Shown one piece after another: positions 51,200 through 63,627 of a stretch of 64,000 bases of DNA (position 1 is the stretch's first letter; each line of letters starts with the position of its first letter). The notes beneath the pieces were generated by a model. The model was not told the origin of the DNA and did not search any database. It worked only from the letters and a program-made list of their open reading frames with translations. The position numbers and the translations under genes are program-made. This DNA comes from Pomacea canaliculata (Eukaryota > Mollusca > Gastropoda > Architaenioglossa > Ampullariidae), in contig NC_037602.1 of assembly GCF_003073045.1 (NCBI RefSeq), positions 4,506,872 to 4,570,871 on the forward strand, in the 5' to 3' direction.

Positions 51200-52330
51200 T
51201 AACTTGTTGTATGAATTGTTTAGTGCATTTCACATAAATATCAGCACTCCTACTAAGACAGAAATCATCAACGCTGTCAAAATCGTGAAAGGTGGCAGAG
51301 CATCAGGTCCAGATGGCATATTCCCAGAACCAAAGGCAGACCTAGAAAAAACAGCAACAATGTTAAAGCCCTTTCTACACAAGATCTGGGAACAAGAGCT
51401 CGTACCGACAAACTGGGAACTAGGGTACCTAGTCAAGTTACCGAAGAAAGCCAAAGAGACCTCTCCCAGTGCTGGGTTGAATATTATCACCAACAATCTT
51501 CCTGATGGCCCTAGATTGGATTATGCCAACCGGTATCCAGTGGACCTTTACCAAGCAGCTAGAGGATCTGGACTTTGCAGATGACATTAGTCTCCTACCT
51601 CATCAGCAACAACATGCACAAACCTAGCTGCGTAAGCTAACAGAGGAAACAAAGAAGATTAGCTTAACGGTCAACAGAAAGAAGACCGAAGTGATGAGAA
51701 TCAACAACAAGCAGGAACTCCCAATCCACCTTCAAGGAGAGAACATCCTGGAAACAGACCGCTTCACGTGTTTGGGGAGCGTTGTCAGCAAGGACGATGG
51801 AGCTGACGATGATATCAAAACTCACATCAACAAGGCCAGGCATACTTTCAACACACTACATCCTATCTGGAACTCCCGAGCATTATCCTTCTGCAGTCAG
51901 ACCCGTATCTTCAACACCAATGTGAAGGTAGTCCTACTCTAGGATTCCGAAATCTGAAGAGTGACAAATACCATCAACAACAAGCTCTAGACCTTTACCA
52001 ACCGATGAACACGCCTTATTCTGTGAATAAGAAAGCCTAAAGAGATCTCCAACAGCAGCATGTGGAAAAGAACCAACCAGAATGCCACTAGCTAAGACAA
52101 AAAAAGTGCAAACGGGGCTGGATAGGACACACCCTGTGCAAACCAGCTGACACCATTACCAAGCAGGCACTTGAATGGAACCTTCAGGGGAAGAGGAGAG
52201 TTGGTAGACCAAAGCAGACTTGGAAAAGAACTGTAGAGAGCGAGGACAAGGACGTGGGAACCACCTGGGCCCAACTAAGGGGTGCTGCCCTTTCCGCTGG
52301 CGATGTGTTGCTGCGTCCCTATGCTCCTCG
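51200..52330 (+). mobile_element. LINE ORF2 fragment
   Basis: The reading frames show TEIINAVKIVKGGRASGPDG, the classic N-terminal reverse transcriptase motif, then LDFADDISLL, FTCLGSVVS and a GRPKQTWKRT-type C-terminal stretch. Frameshifts and an internal deletion join the fingers region directly to the ADD box. It lies upstream of gene B on the opposite strand. Confidence 0.85.
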
Positions 52331-52809
52331 AGGTGTAACCAGGACTAAACTAACCTTCGTGTTCTGTGGACACACTATTTCGACTACATGAAGCATGCAT
52401 TTCAAGGTGTTGTATGTTGACTGTCGCTAATTTTCTGGATGACGGGAGTACAGTGTGCAGCCAAGCACGCACAACGGCCTGCACATAGCAAACCAGCAAC
52501 AGGCTGCATTTGCGGCCGACGTTTCTGTACAGTTTTTTCTCAACTCATTCAACACATAATTTTCACATGCAGCACAAATTTCTCCAACGTTAACTAGTAG
52601 ATTTTGAATTGTATATATATATAATATATCATGCTTTTCCTTAAATATGTGTATATGTATCTCAGCCCCTTTCATGCTTTGTTGCTCAATGTTCTCACGG
52701 CAGAAAGTGCAGCCTAATTTGTAAGATATACAGCAACTGAACAGAAATTAGTAAATCCTGCCATAATAGTTTCTCGACTAAACAAAAAGCAGAACAAATA
52801 AAACATTAA

Positions 52810-55605
52810 AGGAAAGGCTTATTCTTACCTGTCACAACGATGAACCAGAGTGGAAGGGCGATGCTGCATCCTCTGCCCGCTAGCTTTGGGATATATATTT
52901 GTTTTCGTGTCCAATTTCTGAGAAATGGTGGGATCACCTGTCGCTCGTACCTGCATTAAAAAGAAGCAGCTGTGCGCTTTACCGAGTCGATGAAAAAACA
53001 TACATGGATCTCTTGACAGTGCGAATTCAACCAGAGTTTTAAAAATGCACACAAGTAACCTAGAAAAATCCAACTCTGGACTAGACACTAAAAGGGAGCA
53101 TGAGGTAAATCCTTTAATGTTTACGCATTTTAGACAGGATAGGATCCCTAATATTTATAGTAAGTGATGCTGGTAAACAAGTTTGACCACCAAGGCATCC
53201 AGATGTATAGCTTAGCACACGCACTTCCCACCCAAATGAAAAACATTATAGACAGAGGTAGTAATTTATAGTATAGTCAAATATAACCCCAATCTGCTAA
53301 CGATGACTTTGCATATCCTTCTAAATAAGGTTGTCAAGCCAAAACACACAAGGGCTTACATTCGACTTCACCAACTGAAGACTTTTGAAATGCCAACTTC
53401 ATCTTTGCTGTGGCTCTAACACCCAATAAGATCCTTGCCAAACATCGCCTATGGTTATTATAAACTCTGGCATACTATATCTGTTACAAGAGATGTAAGT
53501 AAAAAAAGGCAATCAAAATGGTGTTGTTTGATGAAAACAATACAAAACCTGTTGAAAATCAGGAAGCAAAACAAAGAATACTAGGAAATACTAACAGCAC
53601 CGTGACATTGACAAAGCCAAAAGAATTACCCAAAGAAACTATGTCAAGCAGGGAATTCACTTAAGAGTAAAGTCTCCATCATTCAGGACGAATTGGGAAA
53701 TTACGGACTATCCTGACACAAGTAATGTATTATACCAAATGTTTACAGCATAATGACGGTTTAACAAGTTTGTGGCAGAAATAAACCCAGGGGAAGCCGG
53801 GGACACTGGGCACACCCTACTAAACGCTACTACGTCACCCAACTGAGGTCGTCCCCCTATTGCTGTGACGTGCAACGGTGCAATAAGGGTGGATGTGCTG
53901 AGGACATGGAACAAAGCATAGAGGCGTGCACACAGCTGACAAGCAGCAAGCTGTTGTGTGAATCAACTGTGTAAAATTGATTCTTGCTTCAAAGCACTTT
54001 CTGGCGAACTCAATACACGGTGTGCAACACATGGCCTTCAACACTGACTTGATTTACCTGGTTCCGGTCCACTACCTACTTATGGTTCACCTAAGCCCTG
54101 TCTTGCCTGTTGCTCAATATTCTCACGTTAAAAGGAACTTCGTAACATTTACGATATTCACCATGTAACGTTTTACGAAAGAGTGTGTTGAATGTGTCTG
54201 CGAGCGCGTGTAAACATCTGCATGTGAACCACGCTCGCCACACTCTTTCACCTTTTTCAACAAAAAGGTCCGGCCAACGATTAACACATTTAATGTTTAT
54301 GAAATTAACTAACGATGAGATGAGGATGAAACAAAATAAAATAACGCTACCCCCTCCAGCGTCAACCTCCTCCTAACGTTTCTCAGACGGTTGGCGCTGG
54401 CGAGATCACTGGACCAGCAGGTTAATCCACTGAATTTCTTCACGCAGTTCGTGAAGTTAACTGTGAAGTTAACTGTGAAGTCCACTGAATTTCTTCACGC
54501 AGTTCGTGAAGTTAAGGAGATTGAAGCCGTATCGGCGAAGATATTATATTCCGCTTGGATTGATTACTGTACCACACTGGGTAATACTCCACACGATAAT
54601 ACTCCACTGGACACACGTCGGCTATCCGTTGCTGGCAGTTAACCATACACTGTACACTCCCCGCGGAGCTCTGTACACTCCAACTGCTTGGTCTCCTCTC
54701 CCCCGAGAACCGTTCCTATCCCTCGTTAACCCGTCCTCTGTTCATTTACGTCATTCACTATATGACGCAAAAGAATCGTCACCCAGAGCTACGTCAGCGC
54801 TCGCGCGACTGCTCTTCCCTGACCACAGGGAAAGTTAAAAATAAAAATGAATCTAACTAGATTCGTCTCAATCGCGAATCGTTACACACCAACAGGGCAG
54901 AAATTTGTAAACACCGCCAAAAAAAAGACTTTAAACTTAAGAAGCAAGTACCATTCGATACCTACAAGCTCAGGGCAGCATAACAAAAGTAAACTTCGCT
55001 AAATTGAAATTCATTGAAGTAAACATTATAATGGTTTTACTCTCTGGTAGCTTCTCGAATCATTGAAATATAGACCTTTTTTTCATAAACATTTATACCT
55101 ACTTTCTGCAAATTGTGTGACTGCAATTCTGCAGTAAACAATCAGATGCGACTGATAACAATCGTCTGAGTACAAACACAAGTTGAGTAGCATATACTAC
55201 TAACAGGGCTTTTCTACGCGACTATAACCAGAGTGTCGCAAGAGATTGACCGTTAAAAGTAGCGATAATAATTAATGTCATTAGTTCAATTTTTCTCTCG
55301 CTTAAGCATTTTGATTGCTACGTTCTACAACCTGCATTTTTATACTTATCGATATTGGCTTGTGCAATTTTCATTAACGAAATAAATCCAAACAAAAGAA
55401 AAAAGCAGTGGAGAAGTTCCCTGTACGTGTAGGAATATACACAGGTGACAGATTCGTTACAGCGTTGTAATGACAATACTACGATGCGTGACATAGAAGA
55501 ATTGATATCTAATGAGTGCCAGTGAAGTGTGTAAAAGGGGGGAAAGTCATAACAACCACAGAAAACATGATTCAGATGCTTTCCGTGGCACACGGCGTGG
55601 AAGCT
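52810..55605. repeat. Segmental duplication block, copy 3
   Basis: 52810-53765 matches 28660-29590. 53880-54150 and 54890-55605 match 120-1100. 54160-54890 is extra sequence with a small tandem repeat (ACTGTGAAGTTA, 54460-54480) between two copies of a TTTCTTCACGCAGTTCGTGAAG word. Confidence 0.85.
52829..52950 (-). pseudogene. CALHM-like exon 3 relic (open copy)
   Basis: Copy of 28670-28791 with acceptor AATGCAG and donor ACAG|GTAAGA, 122 nt, same phase as exon 3 of gene A. The frame is open: an ERQVIPPFLRNWTRK stretch, then a hydrophobic run ending LPLWFIVVT. No partner exons 1, 2 or 4 could be placed with confidence in 51-56 kb. The expected cysteines are missing. It may be a relic of a more divergent CALHM paralogue. 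Confidence 0.4.
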
Positions 55606-56827
55606 TTCAGGACCGGGTAGTTTTTTTATAGGGTCCTTGATTAGAGGGGTACATAGTTTAGGTTAGAGGTTTAGTCAGGGCCTTTTCCTGATATACTAGT
55701 AGAGACTACCATCTCTGAGAGCAGAATACATTTTAATAAAGCAAACATCATTATCATTATGATGACAGGTAGCTACAGCGAAAGCGAGAGAGACAAAGTG
55801 AGAGAAGGAGAAACAAAATGATGGACCTAAGCCGTATTCATAACTTACAGGCTTACTTTGATACTTTCTAAGTGGGTTATGTGCATATTAACTAATTAAT
55901 TAATTCGATCATTATACCACATCTTCCAGAAATGTGGTCCTCATGAATGCCACAAGGCAGACTGACCGCAGGCAATTCAACTAAAGTATAACGAGGGTAG
56001 CTGAATAGATCATCTTACCTTCCGCAGAGGGAGACAAGAGAGAGGTAGAGGGAGACAGCCGTCGTCTTCTTTAGTCCACGAACAGTACTGTGATTACTAG
56101 TGCTTACCAGAACGCTGTGTCCATCACGTGATTTAGAGGAACGAAGATAACCTTTTCTTCGAAGCTGTAGGCGTTTAACCCCCCCCCCTGTCATGACGTC
56201 ACTGATGTCAACTCCCCCCTCCACAAAGAGCGCGGGAAGTCATCTGTAAGCGGAAGCCTATGGAGATGGCAAATCATAAATTACTTGTTCATCCTACTCA
56301 GGTTATGGGGTTAGAGTTACACCCTAGACCACAGGGGATCTAATCAGTTCTAAAAATAATTATCCTACTTTCATCATGGCAATTAGACCAGTTCATACAC
56401 AAGGGATGTGGATTTAGGGCTGTTTGTAAACCTTTCAGTGTAAAGAAAGACTGGGGCAAGTCCCACATCCTTAGATACTGTCACGCGCTCTTTCATTCGA
56501 CATACAACAAACATCTGAATTTGGATTTCCGCTACTGTAGTAAAAGAACTCAACTGGATTATTACTGTATTAGTGCCTCTTTCATTCTTTTTTGTAGGGG
56601 GCGGGAGCATTCTTTTTTTTTTTTTTAGCACTTTTGTATTTTTTTTAAATATTTTTTTTAAAGCCAGTACTACGATATAATATAGAAAGCAAAATATCAG
56701 GCAGGTCTAATCACACACAGACCCACAATTATTTAAAGATTAAATATCACTTACCGATTATTATCCCTAATTTCACGCTCCCGCGATCTCTCGCTCTTTC
56801 ACACAGTTCCTATGAAAAGGCCTAGCC
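55606..56827 (-). repeat. Copy of gene A 5' region
   Basis: 55770-56827 matches 10740-11820, including the donor GTAAGA at 56018. It ends at the hAT terminus at 56828, where the 11.8 kb copy continues without an insertion (GGCTTAGCC then CCTTGGG), so 11.8 kb shows the left side of the empty site. No CALHM exon 1 follows directly on the minus strand. Confidence 0.75.
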
Positions 56828-58109
56828 CAGAGGTTCTCAACCTTTTACTTGTGACGCCCCCCATGACGAACACCGGTACGTCCGCGACCCCCCTTAGCCA
56901 GCTAGGTCGGTGAAAGAGGGGGGGGGGAGCCTTAGCTAACCTCGAACGCCGCGTCGAGGAAATCAACAACGGAAGAACAAAGTTCGTATCTGCAAGAAGT
57001 ATAACTGTTAATGAAATTTTACTAAAGCAACTTCTGCGGTGCTAATAAATACTATTTTATTGGACACTCGCTTTGATTAATGAGAAGGTTGAGCTGTTTG
57101 CTGTTGCATAGAGAAGCGAACCTGTGTGCGATGTTCGTACCCACTGCTATTCGCAGCTCAGCCTCTGCGTCCACACGATTTCTGTATGTAGACTTCAGTG
57201 CCGCCAATGCTGAAAATCCTTGCTCACACATATACGAAGTTGAAAATGGCAGCAGAACTTTCATTGCTTTCTCAGAAAGGAGAGGATATTCACCGTTGAC
57301 GCTAATCCAGAATGTTGGCACTGGTGTTGTTTGGAAGACCATTTTCAGGGATTGGTCACTCGAAAGGTCGATGAGCTGCTCTTCTTCTTCCGTGGACAAC
57401 CCGCTTGTGCTAGGATCAGCCAGAAATGGATTACGAATCCAATCGTATTTAGTCACATCAATTTCAGCGAAGTAATGCTGAAACCTTTCTTGCAGTTCGT
57501 TTAGATGGGCAATAATTACCTTCTTCACATGATCAAGATTCAAGTTGTCAGCCTTGCACTTACACAAGCACGGAAACATATCAAAACTATTTTCCTGGCG
57601 TATCTTTTGCGTCCACAACCAAATTTTTCGGACGACAGCATTCATCTTGTCAGTTGTTTGTAATATGGTGGTGTATTTCCCTTGCATAGAAGTATTCACA
57701 GCGTTCAGCTTCTGAAATATGTCCGATAAATATGCCATTAGCAGCAGCCATCGGTCGTTCTTAAGCAGGTCAGCCTTGTTGAAAGAGTTCTCCTTCAGAA
57801 ACGCCCACAATTCTTCCCTCAATTCAAAGACACTCGCGAGAGCTTTTCCACTCGACAACCACTTGATTCGCAGTACTAGAGCAAGGCGTCATAGTCGGCT
57901 CCCATGTTTTGACATATCAGAGAAAACAGGCGAGATCTGGCAGAACTGTTCTTTACAAAGTTTTCCATTTTGATGACATCCGTTGGCACTGTGTTCAAGT
58001 CAACACTCAAATCTTTGGAAGCTAGAACTTCACGGTGGATCATGCAGTGAGTCCAAACTACGTCTGGAGCAACCTTTTTAATAAGAGATTGCAACCCTGA
58101 GAACCGCTG
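56828..58109 (-). mobile_element. hAT transposon, deletion derivative, copy 2
   Basis: Same structure as 30668-31962: left end CAGAGGTTCTCAACC, right end GAGAACCGCTG, with the shared tail following at 58110-58520. A further hAT-type terminus, GAGAACCACTG, lies at 58989-58999, so the mobile unit may extend there. The left insertion point differs from copy 1. Confidence 0.85.
57052..58094 (-). pseudogene. hAT (ZBED/SCAND3-like) transposase fragment, copy 2
   Basis: Better preserved than copy 1. Over 250 codons are open from the RIKWLSSGK region (upstream of 57858) through the CEQGFSALAALKS motif to AELRIAVGTNIAHRFASLC at the C-terminus. The first 72 codons are in another frame (break near 57885), the same place as in copy 1, so the break predates their separation. 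The N-terminal half is absent. Confidence 0.85.
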
Positions 58110-58394
58110 TTAGCCTATTTATTAGCCTTTCAAACTATAATTAATATTATATTATTTAATTATTATATGTATAAATTAATATGATGTGTTAGCATGTCCA
58201 TATGTAAAGCGCTTTGAGTCTGGCTGATGCTAGAAAAAGGCGCTATACAAATGTGTTATTTATTTATCAAAACCATGTTTAATGCCAATGGCAATGCCAC
58301 GCTGTGTCATAGGCTGGTCTATGTTATTTTGTCGGGAGGGGAGAGTGGGTTTGGTCGATTTTTGAGAGGGGAGCGCGGGCTGGCGTCGCTTGAA

Positions 58395-58520
58395 TGATCG
58401 TTAGGGTTTAGCGTTGAGGTTAGGTTTAGGGTTGGGATTAGAGTTAGTGTTAATTTTAAGGTTAGGGTTAGGGTGAGGATGAGGATTAGCGTTGGGGTTA
58501 GGTTTAGGCTTAGGTTTCGG
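58395..58520. repeat. Telomere-like TTAGGG-type repeat, short copy
   Basis: Same tail as 32255-32460 but with a single 42-bp unit instead of three. Confidence 0.85.
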
Positions 58521-58964
58521 TAAAGAGTTAGCAACGAGAGGTAGTCGAGAGGACACGGCAGTATGGCGAAAATTTGTAGAGTAGTTGTAGCGTTGAAAGA
58601 AAAGTTAATATTAATAATAATGTGAACTTGTATCGCGTAGCATCATCTGTGCAGACCAATAATGATAAAGAAAAGATAAGTGAACAGTGAGGTACATATA
58701 GGGCTCCGTGGGCATAAGTCAGGTGGTCCACGGCTGGCAGTCGTCATATGTCAGCAAAGTGATGTTTAAAGTGATGCATTCCTCATTAACATTTTAATTA
58801 AAAAGAACGAAGTACGTAGTTTTATGTCAATTTATTACTATACTACAAAAGGACATTTAGTTTTGAATTGTAATGAAACAAATGCGGCAATTTAAATTTG
58901 AAATACACAGTACAGACTAATTTTTATGACTTGGTGGTCAGTTATATTTTTTTACTTAAGTAAA

Positions 58965-58999
58965 GTGGTCCGCGGTCCGAAATACTTTGAGAACCACTG
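58965..58999. mobile_element. hAT-type terminal repeat
   Basis: The minus strand reads CAGTGGTTCTCAAAGTATTT, a typical terminus of Charlie-like hAT elements. No matching opposite end is identified other than the CAGAGGTTCTCAACC at 56828. Confidence 0.6.
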
Positions 59000-60480
59000 G
59001 TTTACACCAACGCACTTTATTAATTATTTATTAATTTATTTACATTTTAAAATTTCAAAAATATCTCTTTTACAATTATAATATTACACACAGTTTAATA
59101 GACACACATTAGACAACACAAATTAAAGCTATTAAAGACAGATGGAAGATATTACACCACTGTAATACATGCATATCGTGCAAAGCAGATTATATAGTTA
59201 GTTTATTCTTTGCTACTCCTCGAGGAACAAAGTGCCGCAACAATACCTCGCCAGCGGACACGGTTTAGGGCAGCCCCCTTCAGTTGGTCCCTGTGGTTAA
59301 TGAGATTAATAATCTGGTGAAAAATACTGTGCAATATACTCATAAGCAAACAGTATGCAGGTATGTAACAAACAAATGTAAGAGATGTGTACACAATGTG
59401 CAAATCAGGATAAGGACGCCACGACCTTTGACCTCACAGGCGGTTTGTGTTGCGGGGTACAGCGAGAAGAACGCCACTTCTGGTGATCACGCAAGCGTGT
59501 CAACCTTATTATATACGCGGCACATCACCCCCTAGCGGCACAGAAGACAACCAGTAAAAGATGCTGCTGTTACCAAGAAAGGAAATGGCTGAAAGTATCA
59601 CCACCCAATTTATGCGCCGAAAAATGGCAAAATAGCAAGACACACACACTCTCTCTCTCTTTACAAACAAAAGAAATAGAACAATACATTAGAATATTCT
59701 TTCCTTAGACAATAAAAAGTGAAAACGCGTAAGTATGCAAATACAAACCACATTAACATATATATATATATCCATATTATCCCTTGCCATGGGTATAGAA
59801 CATAAATTTACCGGGATTGTCAAAGCTAGTAGTAACGGATGATATCGCTTCAGCAAGCCATGTTAACACACTATACTGTGAGTCTCCATGAAGAGGAAAT
59901 TCTTCTTCGTGTTATAACAATAAACAAAAGTACGACTGTTTCTGACAGACACATCAGTACCACCGCTCCACTTGGGATCCTTCACATCGGAAATCACATT
60001 TTAATGATGTTTTGTCGAGAAGATCTGCTTCTTTGGGAAGAAGAGGAGTTTTTTCATCCACCTGCCTTTCTGGCGCCTGAAAAAAGATAATAATGGCAAC
60101 AACAGCAATAGTAAATGCAAGTAATCGTAAAATTGCTCTTGCTATTAAAAGAGTTTGCATGTTAAGTGTCTATCAAGTTTCGTTCTCCTTTTTTTTTTAT
60201 TAAAAAATATGCTTAACGTTGAATTGACAAACGAATTTGTATGTCGATAGAATTGGTAGCGAGTAGTTGTATGACTATTTGTAAGACTTTGAATTTATTA
60301 ATTCTAAAGTATATGTCTAAGGTATATGTTATTCCTCTGATGTTTTATCATTTAATGCGTGTATCGTGTAAAAAGTCTAAATGGTCAAATAAATAAAGTG
60401 TCTCTGTACGGCACCAAAAGAAACTGAACACACATTTTCCTAATGTTACGCTAAAAGACCGGTGAAAATCTCTGCATTTG
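59000..60480. repeat. Duplicate of the gene A 3' region
   Basis: 59003 onward and 59790-60400 match 2525-2620 and 2870-3450. The region includes the last exon of gene D. Confidence 0.75.
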
Positions 60481-63400
60481 TTTTTTTTTTTCTCCAGTGA
60501 AATTTTTAATACTGAGAGAATCAAAGAATATGTTTACTTTCAGATTTTGGGAAGAATCATCATGACCAGCAGAACAGTTAGCAGACTGACCACTAGCAGT
60601 ATTTCTTTCATCAGAACTTTGCTTTGGAGAATTCATCTGCAATATTTTAACAGATTTTCTCAATTTCTCAATTGTTTTCTTTAATTTTAGTTACAGTCTG
60701 TGAGGAATAAAGTGGTTTTCTGGATATGTACACTTCTTTGATAATATATCGGACAAACCAAGCCTCTTATGTTATTACAAACTGCTTAATGGAAGCGTCG
60801 CTGTTGTGATTTAGTTGTGATCAATTTTCTTATTCAAAACCCTTAAAAACTTGAGAACTGTGTAAAGGGATGAACACTGCTTATGACAAATTTCATAGAC
60901 AGATTAGACATGAAATGTCAATTCATCGCAGATGAAATAAAAAGAGCAATATCTGCCAAAGAGGTCAAGGCAAGTTTGAAAGACAGAAAAGACACGTAAC
61001 ACATCTGAAACAACCTAAACATAAAAGTGGTGGCAGTGACAAACTGCCTCTCTGCATTCGACCCTGCCCACCGCCATCTTAATAGTAAAAACTTGACAAC
61101 AAATGTCGCAGATATTAGCAATAAGACTTGAATTAGTTGATTGTATGCTTAGAGTGATCAAATATTCTAACATAATGATTGTATTTCTTTGCAATTGGCT
61201 TGTAGTTTCTGTGGATAGAAGTTTGTAGTTTGTTTTTGTTTGCTTTTCCTTTCTCTCTTCATAGTCCACCTTTGGTTACAGAGAACTAGGATGTCGTTAA
61301 ACTCAGGGTTTACTTGACGCCCTAACACTTTCTGAGCTGTTAACAGTATCACCTCTTTCATGTTTCCAGTAAGAGTATCAATATCACAGTCCACCGGATT
61401 CAGTGCGACGAATAAAGGTGAGATCATCAGTTTTTGGTAATGTCATTAGTCTTTGATATGATATGCCTTTTTGCTGTCGGACTGTGTCATATCCTCCGCC
61501 AGGGTCCGGCATTGTTTAGTCTAGTCATTCTAGATCAACTTCCTTTCTTCATTTTCTACCCATCCTGTTATTATATGGTTATTACTTCTTTGTGTTTGGA
61601 ATTTTCTTCGGCTGTTTTCTTTCCTTCTTTAAAGTCCTTCTTTGGTCATGTAAATCTTGGATACCCTTTGTGTTCAGCTTATTTCTTCTTCCTTTGACGC
61701 CTGAGCACTTCCTGTGCTATTTCAATACTGGTGGGAGAGTTAATAATTTCATTGGTAGAATTAGTTGTACAAAGTATGTGAAACAGTGTAGCGACGAAAA
61801 TGTCAGTAGTGATGAGAGAATTAGTTTATAGGCAGCTGTCTCTACGTAAGAGTTTGCATGTTACTATGCTCAAAAAAAGGTTTTACCATGTTTCACACAT
61901 TTCCATGACAATTCCAGACTATAAAATCAGTTAAAGTCACCTCGTAACCTTCCACAGCTCTCTTCAGTATCAGTTGGATGAAGTGAAGGAAATACACCGA
62001 GTCGTCCGAGTATCGAACCGCCAAATATCCTTTCTTTCGGCTTTACACGTTCCGTTGCTATTTCCCGCTAGGTTATTATCTCCCCTCACTTATTGTTTTA
62101 TAACCAAAAAATGCATCTTGGACCTTACATTCTGACGACACAAATGGGCATACAACTGAAATATTTGTAATATTTTATTATTTTCCTTTACTATCCTAGT
62201 GAGAAGAAAATTTTCATAAACCTTAAATTATTAAGAATGAGATGATTACCTCTCTGCATATTCTCCGTAAAATTTTCATCTGCCCAATGGTTATCTTGTC
62301 CTTCAAATTTATGAAATCTTCATCCGTAAGGCTTTTCAGTAGATGAAGGTTCATAAGATCTTCATCCACAATGACAGCTAGGGTCTTTGGAGTCAATCCT
62401 TTGAGCTTTTTTTTTAGTTCTAGAAATGACAATTTGTTGACAAGTCTTGATGAAACAAATGTAAAGTACCATAAACAGGATACTCCATATAAACTAATAA
62501 TTTTATTTAACCACTGTACCATAGTGGAATTTTTGAAAACCACGAAATACAGTTTTATACTGCATTTTCCATCTATCTAAAAGTTAGATACAACCACAGA
62601 TGGTTTTGTCCTACGTTCATTTTTTATGTTAAAAGCATCTGTCATATTTTATATTTTGATCAGCAACATCAATAACAAATTCAGCAAATTCTTTTCTCCA
62701 TAGAATGTTTAGCACATAACCATCAGCAAAAGTGATATCCACAAATTCCAAAACATCTTCAAAATGTAGATAAACAGAAAAGAAAAAGAATAGAATGTGT
62801 ACAACTATTTTTTATAAAAAGAATAACAGAAGAACATTATAAAAACCATTATCTTTATCTCTCTTTCAACTTGTGGTTGTTTTTGTTTCTTATAAAACTT
62901 TATATAGCTGAAACGTGTTTCTTTTAGATTTTTGTTATTTCTGTTTCTTGTATAAACTAACAGTGGAATCTACAATTAACAATATAAAGATATGTATGAT
63001 GTGATACTAAAAGACATTTCCAGAAATCATTTACATCAAAATTCTTTAGAGTTAACTTTTACACCCAGAAGCCCGTGGCTTAGTAAAAGTTCTTAAAACT
63101 CGACTCATTTTCCTTTTCGTTCAAATAGCTCATTAAATACTCAAACCCACTCTCTTCTTCTTCTTTTTCTTCAGTAATCGATTTCTGAAACAAACATAGG
63201 TATAGACTTATTAGGCTCCTAATTTCTTAATACAAAATAATGCGTGCTTAGGGATCAAGTTATCGGTTCAAAGTGTGTCTGAGACTGAGGTAACAAGCAT
63301 ATGAGTATCTGATTTATCGGCGGGTGTAAGTAAATGACTGGCATCCACAACCGTTAGCACGATTTACACACACTGAACTTTAAAACAACTAGCTATGAAG

Positions 63401-63627
63401 ATCTTTATCATCGTCTCTCGTTACTTTGTCCGTTTCTTGTGAACACGATGAGTGTTCCACAAGACGAAAATATAAAAGTTCCGACGAGAAGAAAGCACTG
63501 GTTCATATCCACAATTATTTATTGTAGACCATAAACTAGGTAACGGCTTCCCTTACCTCTGCTTTGTCGTTCTGGGGAAAGCGGCTAAACAGATATGTCC
63601 TCTGGCAAAATATATTGTAAATAATAC
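59954..63627 (-). CDS. CALHM-like channel, 3' half of a gene A duplicate (gene D)
   Basis: Five exons join in phase: 63627-63557, 63185-63152, 62419-62250, 60636-60538 and 60076-59954, giving 164 aa to a TGA. They match exons 4-8 of gene A: post-membrane segment, acidic linker (three codons longer), SAM-like domain with a TDEDF helix start, Ser/Asn-rich tail and a C-terminal exon. The last exon is 40 codons against 15 in gene A and carries DEKTPLLPKE, which looks like an acidic dileucine sorting signal. Exons 1-3 should lie beyond 64000; the sequence to 64000 matches gene A intron 3. The intron at 60637-62249 has grown by about 1.1 kb, in part from a LINE fragment. Donor of exon 5 is GTGGGT, weaker than GTGAGT in gene A. 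Confidence 0.7.
61245..61430 (-). mobile_element. LINE ORF2 linker fragment
   Basis: The minus-strand frame reads AQKVLGRQ, then a gap, then DILVLCNQR, matching the region between endonuclease and reverse transcriptase of LINEs such as the one at 51.2 kb. It lies in a gene D intron and is absent from gene A. Confidence 0.6.

Noticed and set aside
52427..54044. Cys-rich minus-strand frames at 52.5 and 53.9 kb as channel exons
   Set aside because: They resemble each other only loosely, have no supported acceptors in phase, and the 53.9 kb frame sits in a decayed duplicate block.
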